Origin: Phreatobacter sp. | GTDB taxonomy: Bacteria; Pseudomonadota; Alphaproteobacteria; Rhizobiales; Phreatobacteraceae | Assembly (NCBI RefSeq): GCF_027532945.1 | Contig: NZ_JAPZTZ010000008.1 | Location: forward strand, 78,217 to 142,216 | Direction: 5' to 3' | DNA: 64,000 nt | Shown here: piece by piece, positions 26,079 to 33,528 of the stretch | Numbering within the stretch: position 1 is the first letter of the stretch | Layout of the letters: each line of letters opens with the position of its first letter | Made by a program: the position numbers and the translations under genes | The notes under the pieces: model-generated | The model's input: only the letters and a program-made list of their open reading frames with translations | What the model was told of the DNA's origin: nothing | The model's database searches: none

Positions 26079-27179
26079 ATGCTCCGCCGTCTCGTCGTCC
26101 TCCTGAGCCTGTTCGCCCTCGCCGCCCCGGCGGGAGCCAACACCTCGCGCATCAAGGATCTCGTCGATGTCGAGGGCATCCGCGAGAACCAGCTCATCGG
26201 CTACGGCCTCGTCGTCGGCCTCAACGGCACGGGCGACACGCTGAACAACTCGCCCTTCACCCGCCAGTCCATCCAGTCGATGATGGAGCGCCTCGGCGTC
26301 AACACCCGCGGCATGAACCTGCGCACGGCCAACGTCGCCGCGGTCATGGTCACCGCCAACCTGCCGCCCTTCTCCACCCAGGGCACGCGCATCGACATCA
26401 AGGTCTCGGCCATGGGCGATGCCCGCTCGCTGCAGGGCGGCGAGTTGCTGGTGACACCGCTGATCGGCGCCGACGGCGAGGTCTATGCGGTCGGCCAGGG
26501 CGCCGTCGCCATTGCCGGCTTCCAGGCCCAGGGCGCCGCTGCCAGCATCACCCGCGGCGTACCCACCGTCGGCCGCGTCTCCAATGGCGGCATTGTCGAG
26601 CGCGAGGTGAACTTCGCCATCAACCGCCTCGCCTCGGTGAAGCTCGCCCTGCGCAACCCGGACCTCACCACGGCGCGCCGTATTGCCGCCGCGATCAATG
26701 ATTTCATTGGCGCCCCGACCGCCGAGCCGACCGATCCGGCGACGGTCCACCTCAAGGTGCCGCAGCGCTTCGAGGGCAACATCGTCGCCCTGCTCACCGA
26801 GATCGAGCAGTTGCGCGTCCAGCCCGACCAGGTCGCAAAGGTCGTCATCGACGAGGCCTCCGGCATCATCGTCATGGGCAAGGACGTGCGCGTCTCCACG
26901 GTCGCGGTGGCGCAGGGCAACCTCACCGTCACCATCTCCGAGCGGCCGCAGGTGAGCCAGCCGAACCCGCTGTCGCAGGGCCAGACGGTCGTCACGCCCC
27001 GCACCCAGATCCAGGCGACGGAAGAGGGCAAGCGCCTCGCCCTCGTCCGCGAGGGCGTGTCGTTGCAGGAGCTCGTCGATGGGCTCAACGCGCTCGGCAT
27101 CGGCCCGCGCGACATGATCTCCATCCTCCAGGCCATCAAGGCGGCCGGCGCCCTCCAGGCCGAGATCGAGGTGCTCTGA
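26079..27179 (+). CDS. flgI: Flagellar P-ring protein FlgI
   Basis: A 366-residue periplasmic P-ring subunit with signal peptide (LVVLLSLFALAAPAGANTSR) and the family motifs IKDLVDVEGIRENQLIGYGL, VVGLNGTGDTLNNSPFTRQS and DGLNALGIGPRDMISILQAI. A longer frame exists upstream, but it would contain the sigma-54 promoter; the ATG at 26079 gives the signal peptide. Its stop overlaps the flgJ start (TGATG). Confidence 0.96.
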   Translation: MLRRLVVLLSLFALAAPAGANTSRIKDLVDVEGIRENQLIGYGLVVGLNGTGDTLNNSPFTRQSIQSMMERLGVNTRGMNLRTANVAAVMVTANLPPFSTQGTRIDIKVSAMGDARSLQGGELLVTPLIGADGEVYAVGQGAVAIAGFQAQGAAASITRGVPTVGRVSNGGIVEREVNFAINRLASVKLALRNPDLTTARRIAAAINDFIGAPTAEPTDPATVHLKVPQRFEGNIVALLTEIEQLRVQPDQVAKVVIDEASGIIVMGKDVRVSTVAVAQGNLTVTISERPQVSQPNPLSQGQTVVTPRTQIQATEEGKRLALVREGVSLQELVDGLNALGIGPRDMISILQAIKAAGALQAEIEVL

Positions 27180-27508
27180 TGCGCAGCCAGACGCCCGAAC
27201 GCGCCGCCGTCAACGCCTATACCCCGGCCGCTGCCAAGGTCGCCGGGTCCAGGGAGAACCGCGCCTGGAACCAGGCCCAGAATTTCGAGCAGGTGTTCCT
27301 CAACACCATGTTCTCCCAAATGTTCACCGGCCTCGGCAACGACTCGCCCCTCGGCGGCAAGCAGAGCGAGGCCTGGCGCGGCATGCTGGTCGACGAATAC
27401 GCCAAATCCGTCTCCTCGCAGGGCGGTATCGGGCTCGCCAACCACATCTACCGTGAACTAATCGGCGCGCAGGAAGCCGCGCCGCGCCGCCTTCCAGCAA
27501 GGAGCTGA
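27179..27508 (+). CDS. flgJ: Rod-binding protein FlgJ, without muramidase domain
   Basis: A 109-residue protein equal to the N-terminal rod-cap domain of FlgJ (FEQVFLNTMFSQMFTGLGND then SPLGGKQSEAWRGMLVDEYA). The C-terminal peptidoglycan hydrolase domain found in enterobacteria is absent, as is usual in alphaproteobacteria, so a separate lytic enzyme must open the wall. Translationally coupled to flgI; 3 bases before the next gene. Confidence 0.88.
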   Translation: MRSQTPERAAVNAYTPAAAKVAGSRENRAWNQAQNFEQVFLNTMFSQMFTGLGNDSPLGGKQSEAWRGMLVDEYAKSVSSQGGIGLANHIYRELIGAQEAAPRRLPARS

Positions 27509-27511
27509 CCC

Positions 27512-27994
27512 ATGCAGCAGCAGCCCCGTCCCGCCGCCCTGCCCGCGCCGATCACCACGGCCCAGGAAGCCCTCGCCCTCGTCACCGGCCTGCGCGCCAC
27601 CATGGCCGAGCTGACCGGCGTGCTGCAGGAGGAGACCGCGCTGGTCCGCACCGCCAAGGTGAAGGCCGCCCAGCCGCTGGAGGCCCGCAAAGCGGAGTTG
27701 TCGCGCCGCTATCTCGCCGATCTCGGCCGCATGAAGCTCCACCGCGAGGTGGTTCGCGCCCATGCGGCCCGCGGCCTTGCGGCGCTCGAGGCGGATCACG
27801 CCGCGATGCAGGAGGCCCTGGAGGTCAATCTCGCCGTGCTCGCGACGGCCCATGCGGTGGCCGAGGGCATCATCCGCCACGTCTCCGCGACGGTGGAGGC
27901 CAAGCGCTCGCCGACCCTCTACGGCGCCAATGGCCGCACGGCCGCCCCGCCGCCGCGCGCCGCGGCCCCGGTGGCCATCGTACGCTCGCTGTAA
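27512..27994 (+). CDS. FlgN-like flagellar chaperone (tentative)
   Basis: A 160-residue, mostly helical cytoplasmic protein. Its pattern is that of the FlgN/FliT-type export chaperones: an N-terminal helix with TGLRATMAELTGVLQEETAL, a basic central turn (LEARKAELSRRYLADLGRMK) and a long second helix, ending in a Pro/Ala tail. FlgN carries the hook-filament junction proteins FlgK and FlgL, which are encoded at 33.5-37 kb. The identification rests on size, helix pattern and position directly after flgJ. Confidence 0.65.
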   Translation: MQQQPRPAALPAPITTAQEALALVTGLRATMAELTGVLQEETALVRTAKVKAAQPLEARKAELSRRYLADLGRMKLHREVVRAHAARGLAALEADHAAMQEALEVNLAVLATAHAVAEGIIRHVSATVEAKRSPTLYGANGRTAAPPPRAAAPVAIVRSL

Positions 27995-28141
27995 AGGCGG
28001 TGACATTCCGCGGTATTCGACAGAATTCGCGGCCGCAACATTTACCATAAGTCCTAACGCGGGTTTAGGATTTCCGCGTCATGATCCGGCACTTGGGAGA
28101 AGAGGGATCACGAGGTCCTTCCCCCACAGGGAGTACCGGTC

Positions 28142-28579
28142 ATGGACATTGTGTCCTCACGGCCGGCCGTCGGCACGATTTCGACCGCGCGGTCGGACGC
28201 CGTCCAGTACCGTGAAGCGGTGCGGACGGAAATGCCCCGCATGCAGCGGGTGAGCCAGCCTGCGTCCAATAGTGCTGGCTCCGCGAGTGACGATCGCCGC
28301 GCCGGCGACATGGCGGCGCGCGACGATCGCATTCTCGCGGACAGGCGCGCGCGCATGGAGCGCATCGCCGACACGATGCGCGAATCGCTCCAGCGCCGCA
28401 TCGAGAAGGACGACGCCGCCGGCGTGCTGGTCTATCGCACCGTGGACAGCCAGACCGGCGAGGTCGTGCGCCAGTTCCCCGACGAGATGATCCTCAAGCT
28501 CAAGGCCTATGCGCGCGAGATGGCGCGCAAGGAAGAGCTGGACGCTGCCGAGAACCCGCGGGTCGAGAAGGTCGCCTGA
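28142..28579 (+). CDS. FlaG-like flagellar protein
   Basis: A 145-residue protein. The N-terminal ~60 residues are low complexity and probably disordered. A charged helix (RDDRILADRRARMERIADTM) leads to a FlaG-like C-terminal domain, LVYRTVDSQTGEVVRQFPDE followed by MILKLKAYAREMARKEEL, where the D-x-x-T-G-E-V-V-R-Q-F-P core is the family hallmark. FlaG proteins influence filament length. It follows the FlgN-like gene by 147 bp and is closed by a terminator at 28604. An imperfect CtrA-like CTAA-N7-TTAG lies about 70 bp upstream. Confidence 0.7.
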   Translation: MDIVSSRPAVGTISTARSDAVQYREAVRTEMPRMQRVSQPASNSAGSASDDRRAGDMAARDDRILADRRARMERIADTMRESLQRRIEKDDAAGVLVYRTVDSQTGEVVRQFPDEMILKLKAYAREMARKEELDAAENPRVEKVA

Positions 28580-28603
28580 CCGCCGCTGCCCGGCTGACCA
28601 CCC

Positions 28604-28630
28604 GCCGCCGCGAGGGCGGCTTTTGTCGTT
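28604..28630 (+). terminator. Terminator of the flgI-flgJ-flgN-like-flaG-like unit
   Basis: Stem GCCGCC / GGCGGC with loop GCGAG, followed by TTTTGTCGTT, 25 bp after the FlaG-like gene. It shares the tail TTTGTCGTT with the terminator after fliO. Confidence 0.7.
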
Positions 28631-28636
28631 GGAGCC

Positions 28637-29500
28637 TCAGGTCGTCCGCCGTTTGGGCGCCACCAGAATGATGGCGACCCCCGCCAGGACCACGGCCGTG
28701 CCGGCGATCATCAGGAGGTCAAAAGGGTCGCCGGTCACCAGCACGCCGAGCCCGATCCCCATGAGCGGGCACATGAGCGTCAGCGTAGAGATGAGGTTGG
28801 CCTCGTATTTCATGACCAGCTTGAAGAACAGGCTGTGCCCGAGCAGCGAGACGGCGATGGCGGTGTAGGCGAGCGCCGCGAGGAAGGGCCAGCCTGCGGC
28901 CAGCGCGCGGTCGACCTGGCCGGTCTCCAGCGTCATGGAGGCGAGGCCGAGCGGAATGGACGAGGCAAGCCCCACCCAGGCCTGGAACTGCAGCGGCGCG
29001 ACATTCTCGGTCTTCTTCAGCAGCACCACCCCGAAGGCCGAGGCAAAGGCGCTGCCGAGGACGAAGAGCAGGCCGAAGGACAGCGAAAAGCCCTTGGGGT
29101 CGTACATGACGATGACCGCGCCGGAGAAGGCGAGCGCGATGCCGATGCCGCGGCGCAAGCCGATCTTCTCGCCCAGCATGAACACCGAGAGGAGCGCGGT
29201 GAGCGGCACGCCGAGTTGGGTCACCACGGCCGCGCTCGATGGCGTCGCCGTCATGAGACCAATCGAGACGAGGCCGAAGCCCCCGGCCCCCATCATCAGC
29301 CCGACCACGACGATGCGCCAGTGCGGCCGCGGCCAGGGCAGCAGCCAGGGCAGCGCCACAAGCAGCACCAAGGCGAAGCGCAGCGAGGAGAACAGCAGCG
29401 GGGGAATGTCCAGATGGACGAGGACCAGCTTCGTCACGACGAAGTTGGTCGCCCAGATCAGGCAGACCCCCATCAGCAGGATGAAGTCGCGGACGAGCAT
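28637..29500 (-). CDS. EamA/DMT-family transporter
   Basis: A 287-residue membrane protein with about ten hydrophobic helices in two EamA repeats (first repeat beginning FILLMGVCLIWATNFVVTKL; second around PLQFQAWVGLASSIPLG to LMIAGTAVVLAGVAIILVAP). Such transporters export or import metabolites such as amino acids; the substrate cannot be read from sequence. It is non-flagellar and interrupts the flagellar island between the FlaG-like gene and fumC. It is one of three EamA paralogues in the window (others at 44632 and 54663). Confidence 0.88.
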   Translation of the reverse strand: MLVRDFILLMGVCLIWATNFVVTKLVLVHLDIPPLLFSSLRFALVLLVALPWLLPWPRPHWRIVVVGLMMGAGGFGLVSIGLMTATPSSAAVVTQLGVPLTALLSVFMLGEKIGLRRGIGIALAFSGAVIVMYDPKGFSLSFGLLFVLGSAFASAFGVVLLKKTENVAPLQFQAWVGLASSIPLGLASMTLETGQVDRALAAGWPFLAALAYTAIAVSLLGHSLFFKLVMKYEANLISTLTLMCPLMGIGLGVLVTGDPFDLLMIAGTAVVLAGVAIILVAPKRRTT

Positions 29501-29580
29501 GATGCCGGCCTAGCGGCTTCATGCCGTCCGGGCTACCGGCACCACCGCTGGGCAGACATGCCGGATACCTCGCGCGGGCG

Positions 29581-30972
29581 TCAGCCCGGCCCGATCATCT
29601 TGGCGGGATCGACCAACCGATCGTAATCCTCCGCCGAGACGAGGCCTGTTTTCAGCGCCTCTTCCTTCAGCGTCGTGCCGTTCTTGTGCGCCGTCTTGGC
29701 GATTTTGGCCGCCGCGTCATAACCGATGGTCGGGGCGAGAGCCGTGACCAGCATCAGCGAGCGCTCGACGCCGGCGCGGATATTGTCCTCGCGCGGCACG
29801 ATGCCGGCGACGCAATGGTCGGTGAAGGAGACCGAAGCGTCGGCGAGCAGGCGCACCGACTGCAGGAAATTGTAGGCCATGACGGGGTTGAAGACGTTCA
29901 GCTCGAAATGCCCCTGGGAGCCGGCGAAGGTCAGCGCCGCGTGATTGCCGAAGACCTGGACGCAAACCTGGGTCATAGCCTCGCACTGCGTCGGGTTCAC
30001 CTTGCCCGGCATGATCGAGGATCCCGGCTCGTTCTCCGGCAGGGCGAGCTCGCCGAGGCCGGCGCGCGGCCCCGAGCCGAGGAAGCGGATGTCATTGGCA
30101 ATCTTGAACAGCGAGGCCGCGACCGTGTTGATCGCGCCGTGGGCGAAGACCATCGCGTCGTGGGCCGCGAGCGCCTCGAACTTGTTGGGCGCCGAGGTGA
30201 AGGCGAGGCCGGTGATGGCGGCGATGCGAGCGGCAACTTTTTCCGCGAAACCGACGGGCGCATTGAGGCCGGTGCCGACCGCCGTGCCACCCTGGGCGAG
30301 CTCCATCAGGCCGGGCAGGGTCTGCTCGATCCGGGCGATGCCATTCGCCACCTGCTGGGCATAGCCGGAGAACTCCTGCCCGAGGGTCAGCGGCGTCGCG
30401 TCCTGGGTATGGGTGCGGCCGATCTTGACGATATGGCCCCAGGCCTCCGCCTTGGCGGCGAGCGCGGCATGGAGATGGCGCAGCGCCGGCAAGAGCCGGT
30501 GGACGATCTCCTCGGCCGCCGCGACATGCATCGCCGTCGGATAGGTGTCGTTCGACGACTGGCTCATGTTGACGTGGTCATTGGGATGGACCGGCTTCTT
30601 CGAGCCCATCACCCCGCCGAGCATCTCGATGGCGCGGTTAGAGATGACCTCGTTGGCATTCATGTTGGACTGGGTGCCAGAACCGGTCTGCCAGACGACG
30701 AGCGGGAAATGCTCATCGAGCTTGCCATCGATCACCTCCTGAGCGGCGCGGACGATCACCTCGCCGATGGCAGGATCGAGCCGACCGAGCGCCATGTTGG
30801 TCTCGGCGGCGGCACGCTTGATGATGCCCAGCGCCCGCACGACGGGCAGCGGCTGCCGTTCCCAGCCGATGCGGAAATTGCCGCGCGACCGCTCGGCCTG
30901 GGCGCCCCAGTAGCGGTCGGAGGCAACCTCGATGGGGCCGAACGTGTCGGTTTCGGTGCGGGTGGACGCCAT
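29581..30972 (-). CDS. fumC: Class II fumarate hydratase
   Basis: Oxygen-stable, cluster-free fumarase of the TCA cycle. At 463 residues it is full length. Signatures are [40 protein letters not shown] and the fumarase/aspartase loop [16 protein letters not shown]. The ATG at 30972 ([16 protein letters not shown]) is chosen; the frame runs on upstream but without family similarity. It lies divergently from the flagellin gene with 313 bp between. Confidence 0.96.
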   Translation of the reverse strand: MASTRTETDTFGPIEVASDRYWGAQAERSRGNFRIGWERQPLPVVRALGIIKRAAAETNMALGRLDPAIGEVIVRAAQEVIDGKLDEHFPLVVWQTGSGTQSNMNANEVISNRAIEMLGGVMGSKKPVHPNDHVNMSQSSNDTYPTAMHVAAAEEIVHRLLPALRHLHAALAAKAEAWGHIVKIGRTHTQDATPLTLGQEFSGYAQQVANGIARIEQTLPGLMELAQGGTAVGTGLNAPVGFAEKVAARIAAITGLAFTSAPNKFEALAAHDAMVFAHGAINTVAASLFKIANDIRFLGSGPRAGLGELALPENEPGSSIMPGKVNPTQCEAMTQVCVQVFGNHAALTFAGSQGHFELNVFNPVMAYNFLQSVRLLADASVSFTDHCVAGIVPREDNIRAGVERSLMLVTALAPTIGYDAAAKIAKTAHKNGTTLKEEALKTGLVSAEDYDRLVDPAKMIGPG

Positions 30973-31108
30973 GGTCGGAGCCTTTCCTGTCAAAGCCGCC
31001 GGGCAGGCGGAGCATCGACGTCGCGGCGCTCCCGCGCGGTCTCGATGCCAGCGCAGATAGCCCCGCAGATGGCCATGCGCAATCGCGCATCCCCTCGCCC
31101 GAGGCACC

Positions 31109-31123
31109 CGGCAAATCCTGCCG
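31109..31123. promoter_or_regulatory. FlbD/ftr-like palindrome upstream of flagellin
   Basis: CGGCAA-ATC-CTGCCG, one mismatch between the arms, 163 bp upstream of the flagellin ATG. In the fumC/flagellin intergenic region (30973-31285) it is followed by a hairpin, a CtrA-like box and the flagellin ribosome-binding site; nothing else was recognised. Confidence 0.6.
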
Positions 31124-31178
31124 GTTAACTTCTGCCGTGTCGGAAGGGTCACACTATTCCCGGCCAAGCCCCTAAAAA

Positions 31179-31197
31179 GACGACGAAAAATGTCGTC
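31179..31197. repeat. Small hairpin upstream of flagellin
   Basis: Inverted repeat GACGAC / GTCGTC separated by GAAAAAT, about 90 bp before the flagellin start. It lies between the palindrome and the CtrA-like box. Purpose unknown; it could be a protein-binding site or, on the minus strand, a weak terminator-like structure. Confidence 0.4.
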
Positions 31198-31207
31198 GAG
31201 ACGAAAA

Positions 31208-31222
31208 TTAACCATTGGTTAG
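31208..31222. promoter_or_regulatory. CtrA-like box upstream of flagellin
   Basis: TTAACCATTGGTTAG is TTAA-N7-TTAG, one mismatch to consensus, and contains the common TTAACCAT half-site. Another TTAA follows at 31225-31228. It is 64 bp upstream of the flagellin start. Confidence 0.5.
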
Positions 31223-31285
31223 GGTTAACGGGGCAGGGTGCGTCAAAGGCCCGTGAGAATCGTCGGGCCCGGCCGAGGACCACTC

Positions 31286-32509
31286 ATGAGCGACATCGTC
31301 CTTTCGAAAGGCATTCGCGGCAATCTTCTCTCGCTGATGGGCACCGCTGACCTGCGCGATCGCACGCAGTTCCGGTTGTCGACGGGCAAGAAGGTCAACA
31401 CTGCGCTGGACAATCCCGGCAACTTCTTCTCCGCGCAGATGCTCAACTCGCGCGCGACCGACATCACCAATCTGCTGGATGGCATCGGCACCGCGATCAA
31501 GACGCTCGAGGCCGCCGATAACGGCATTCGCTCCATCGTCCGCGTGGTGGAGAACGCGCAGGCCCTCGCTCGTCAGGCCCGGGGTTCGGCGGCGAGCACC
31601 GCCCGGCTCGGTGGCGTATTGCCGACTGTGAACGGCGAGCTTGGCTCGCTGACGATGCAGACCAATCTCGCTGACCTCGGCTTTGCCGTCGGCGAGACCA
31701 TCACCATCAACACCGGCACCAACCGGCAGACCGTTCTGACGATCGCCACCGGCATGACGGTCGGCAATCTCGTCAACGCCATCAACGACAACACCGAGGC
31801 GACCACCGCCACGGGTACAGGCGTGACCATTGGCTCCACAGCAGGCGCTGATGCGCGCGCCCTTCTCTCGCCCGACGGCCGCCTGGTCATCCAGGCGATC
31901 GGAACCCAGCCGCTGACGATCTCCTCGTCCAACGCCGGCACGGCCCTCACCAATATGGGCTTCGCCGTCCCCGACCGCGCCAAGCTGGCCGGCGAGATCA
32001 ACGTCACCCGCTCGAACATCGCCACCCAGTTCTCTGAGCTGCGCCGCCAGATCGACCAGCTCGCCAAGGATTCCGGCTTCAATGGCGTCAACCTGCTGAA
32101 CGCCGACACGCTGCAAGCGATGTTCAACGAGCGTCAGACCTCCTCGCTGACCATCTCAGCCGTGCGTTTCTCGGTGAGCGAGGACCTCGCCATCAACGAC
32201 CAGAAGAACCGCTTCCAGACGGACGCGGACATCGACGACGCGCTGGGCGAGCTGTCGCAGGCGATGTCGATGCTGCGCTCCCAGTCGAGCGCCTTCGGCT
32301 CGAACCTGGCACTCGTCCAGATCCGCCAGAAGTTCACGCAGGAAATGGCGAACACGCTGAAGACCGGCGCTGACAACCTCGTCCTCGCCGACATGAACGA
32401 GGAAGGCGCCAACATGCTGGCGCTGCAGACCCGCCAGCAGCTCTCGACCCAGGCTCTCTCGCTCGCCAACCAGGCCGACCAGAGCGTCCTGAGGCTCTTC
32501 GGCGGCTGA
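31286..32509 (+). CDS. Flagellin
   Basis: Filament subunit of 407 residues. The D0/D1 N-terminus is seen in FRLSTGKKVNTALDNPGNFF and NLLDGIGTAIKTLEAADNGI; the C-terminal D0 in NLVLADMNEEGANMLALQTR followed by QQLSTQALSLANQADQSVL. The middle (~130-230) is a Thr/Gly-rich variable domain. The ATG at 31286 has GAGGA upstream; a GTG at 31238 would add 16 residues unlike flagellin. It is followed by the post-transcriptional regulators flbT and flaF. Only one flagellin gene is in the window. Confidence 0.95.
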   Translation: MSDIVLSKGIRGNLLSLMGTADLRDRTQFRLSTGKKVNTALDNPGNFFSAQMLNSRATDITNLLDGIGTAIKTLEAADNGIRSIVRVVENAQALARQARGSAASTARLGGVLPTVNGELGSLTMQTNLADLGFAVGETITINTGTNRQTVLTIATGMTVGNLVNAINDNTEATTATGTGVTIGSTAGADARALLSPDGRLVIQAIGTQPLTISSSNAGTALTNMGFAVPDRAKLAGEINVTRSNIATQFSELRRQIDQLAKDSGFNGVNLLNADTLQAMFNERQTSSLTISAVRFSVSEDLAINDQKNRFQTDADIDDALGELSQAMSMLRSQSSAFGSNLALVQIRQKFTQEMANTLKTGADNLVLADMNEEGANMLALQTRQQLSTQALSLANQADQSVLRLFGG

Positions 32510-32515
32510 TGCACG

Positions 32516-32540
32516 CGGCGGCGGGCTTTCTCGCCGTTTG
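32516..32540 (+). terminator. Weak terminator after flagellin
   Basis: Stem CGGCG / CGCCG with an 11-base loop, followed by TTTG, directly after the flagellin stop and before flbT. A short stem, so partial read-through into flbT-flaF is plausible. Confidence 0.4.
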
Positions 32541-32591
32541 ATCCGCTTGTGCTAGCATTCCGCCGATCGACGAATCGTGCGGAGGCAGTCC

Positions 32592-33005
32592 ATGGCGCTC
32601 AAGGTCGAACTGAAGCCCGGCGAGAAGTTCATCCTCGGCGACAGCGTGATCGTCAACGACGACCAGCGCACGCGGCTCACCATCGAGGGCGAGGCGCCCA
32701 TCCTTCGCGAGAAGGACGTGATGACCATTGAGGCCGCCGACACCCCTTGCAAGAAGATCTACCTGATCGTGCAGCTGATGTACCTGTCGCGCGATCCGGT
32801 CAGCCACCACAAGATGTATTTCGACCTCGTCAACGACGTGGTGAAGGCGGCTCCCTCGACACTGCGATTCATCGACGACATCAACAATCACATATTAACC
32901 GGTGCGCTCTACAAAGCACTGAAGGCCACAAAAGGCCTCATCGAGTACGAAGGGACTCTGCTGGAAAATGCATCACGGGGCAGCAGCGTACGCGTCGACG
33001 GCTAA
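32592..33005 (+). CDS. flbT: Flagellin post-transcriptional regulator FlbT
   Basis: A 137-residue RNA-binding-type regulator. In Caulobacter it represses translation of flagellin mRNA until the hook is complete. Family motifs are LKPGEKFILGDSVIVNDDQR and KKIYLIVQLMYLSRDPVSHH. AGG precedes the ATG at 32592. Its 3' end overlaps flaF by 38 bases in another frame. Confidence 0.94.
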   Translation: MALKVELKPGEKFILGDSVIVNDDQRTRLTIEGEAPILREKDVMTIEAADTPCKKIYLIVQLMYLSRDPVSHHKMYFDLVNDVVKAAPSTLRFIDDINNHILTGALYKALKATKGLIEYEGTLLENASRGSSVRVDG

Positions 33006-33339
33006 GGTCACCTCCACCGCGAGTCCCCGCGACCTGGAGGCGAGCCTTCTTCTCAAAGCCGCCGCCAAGCTTCAGGCAGTGAAGGACAATTGGGAGCAGG
33101 CCCGCGGCGATCTCAGTCCCGCCCTCGCCTACAACCGCAAGCTCTGGACGATCCTGTCCACCTCCGCGACCAAGCCCGAAAATCCGCTACCGCTGCCGAT
33201 CAAGAACAATATCGCCAATCTCGGCTTGTTCATCTTCCAGCGCACCATCGACATCGAGATCGAGCCGGCCCCCGAGAAGCTGAGCATTCTCGTCTCGATC
33301 AACTCGAACATCGCCGCGGGCCTCGCCGGCCGCGGCTGA
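32968..33339 (+). CDS. flaF: Flagellin regulator FlaF
   Basis: A 123-residue partner of FlbT; in Caulobacter FlaF acts opposite to FlbT in controlling flagellin synthesis. The characteristic core is AAYASTAKVTSTASPRDLEA then SLLLKAAAKLQAVKDNWEQA. The start lies inside the 3' end of flbT, so the two are translationally linked. A UUCG-loop terminator follows. Confidence 0.92.
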   Translation: MHHGAAAYASTAKVTSTASPRDLEASLLLKAAAKLQAVKDNWEQARGDLSPALAYNRKLWTILSTSATKPENPLPLPIKNNIANLGLFIFQRTIDIEIEPAPEKLSILVSINSNIAAGLAGRG

Positions 33340-33344
33340 TCACG

Positions 33345-33361
33345 GGCCGTTCGCGGCCTTT
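33345..33361 (+). terminator. Terminator of flbT-flaF
   Basis: Stem GGCCG / CGGCC closed by the stable tetraloop TTCG, followed by TTT, 6 bp after flaF. Short but of a well-known stable type. Confidence 0.55.
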
Positions 33362-33451
33362 CCCGAGGCCGCTGCCGCCACTCCAAGTCGCGCCACCATG
33401 AGGCCGATCCACGGCCTCGCGTGGGACGCAGGCATCGCCCGATCGCTCCCC

Positions 33452-33486
33452 CAAACGGACAAAGGCGCGGACTATGCCCGCGCCTT
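33452..33486 (-). terminator. Terminator of the flgE-flgK-flgL operon
   Basis: On the minus strand, perfect 9-bp stem AAGGCGCGG / CCGCGCCTT with a 7-base loop, followed by TGTCCGTTTGG, 43 bp past flgL. Confidence 0.7.
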
Positions 33487-33528
33487 CCGTCCTCGCCGAC
33501 CACGTTGGCGAAAATTGCGTGGCCTAAA

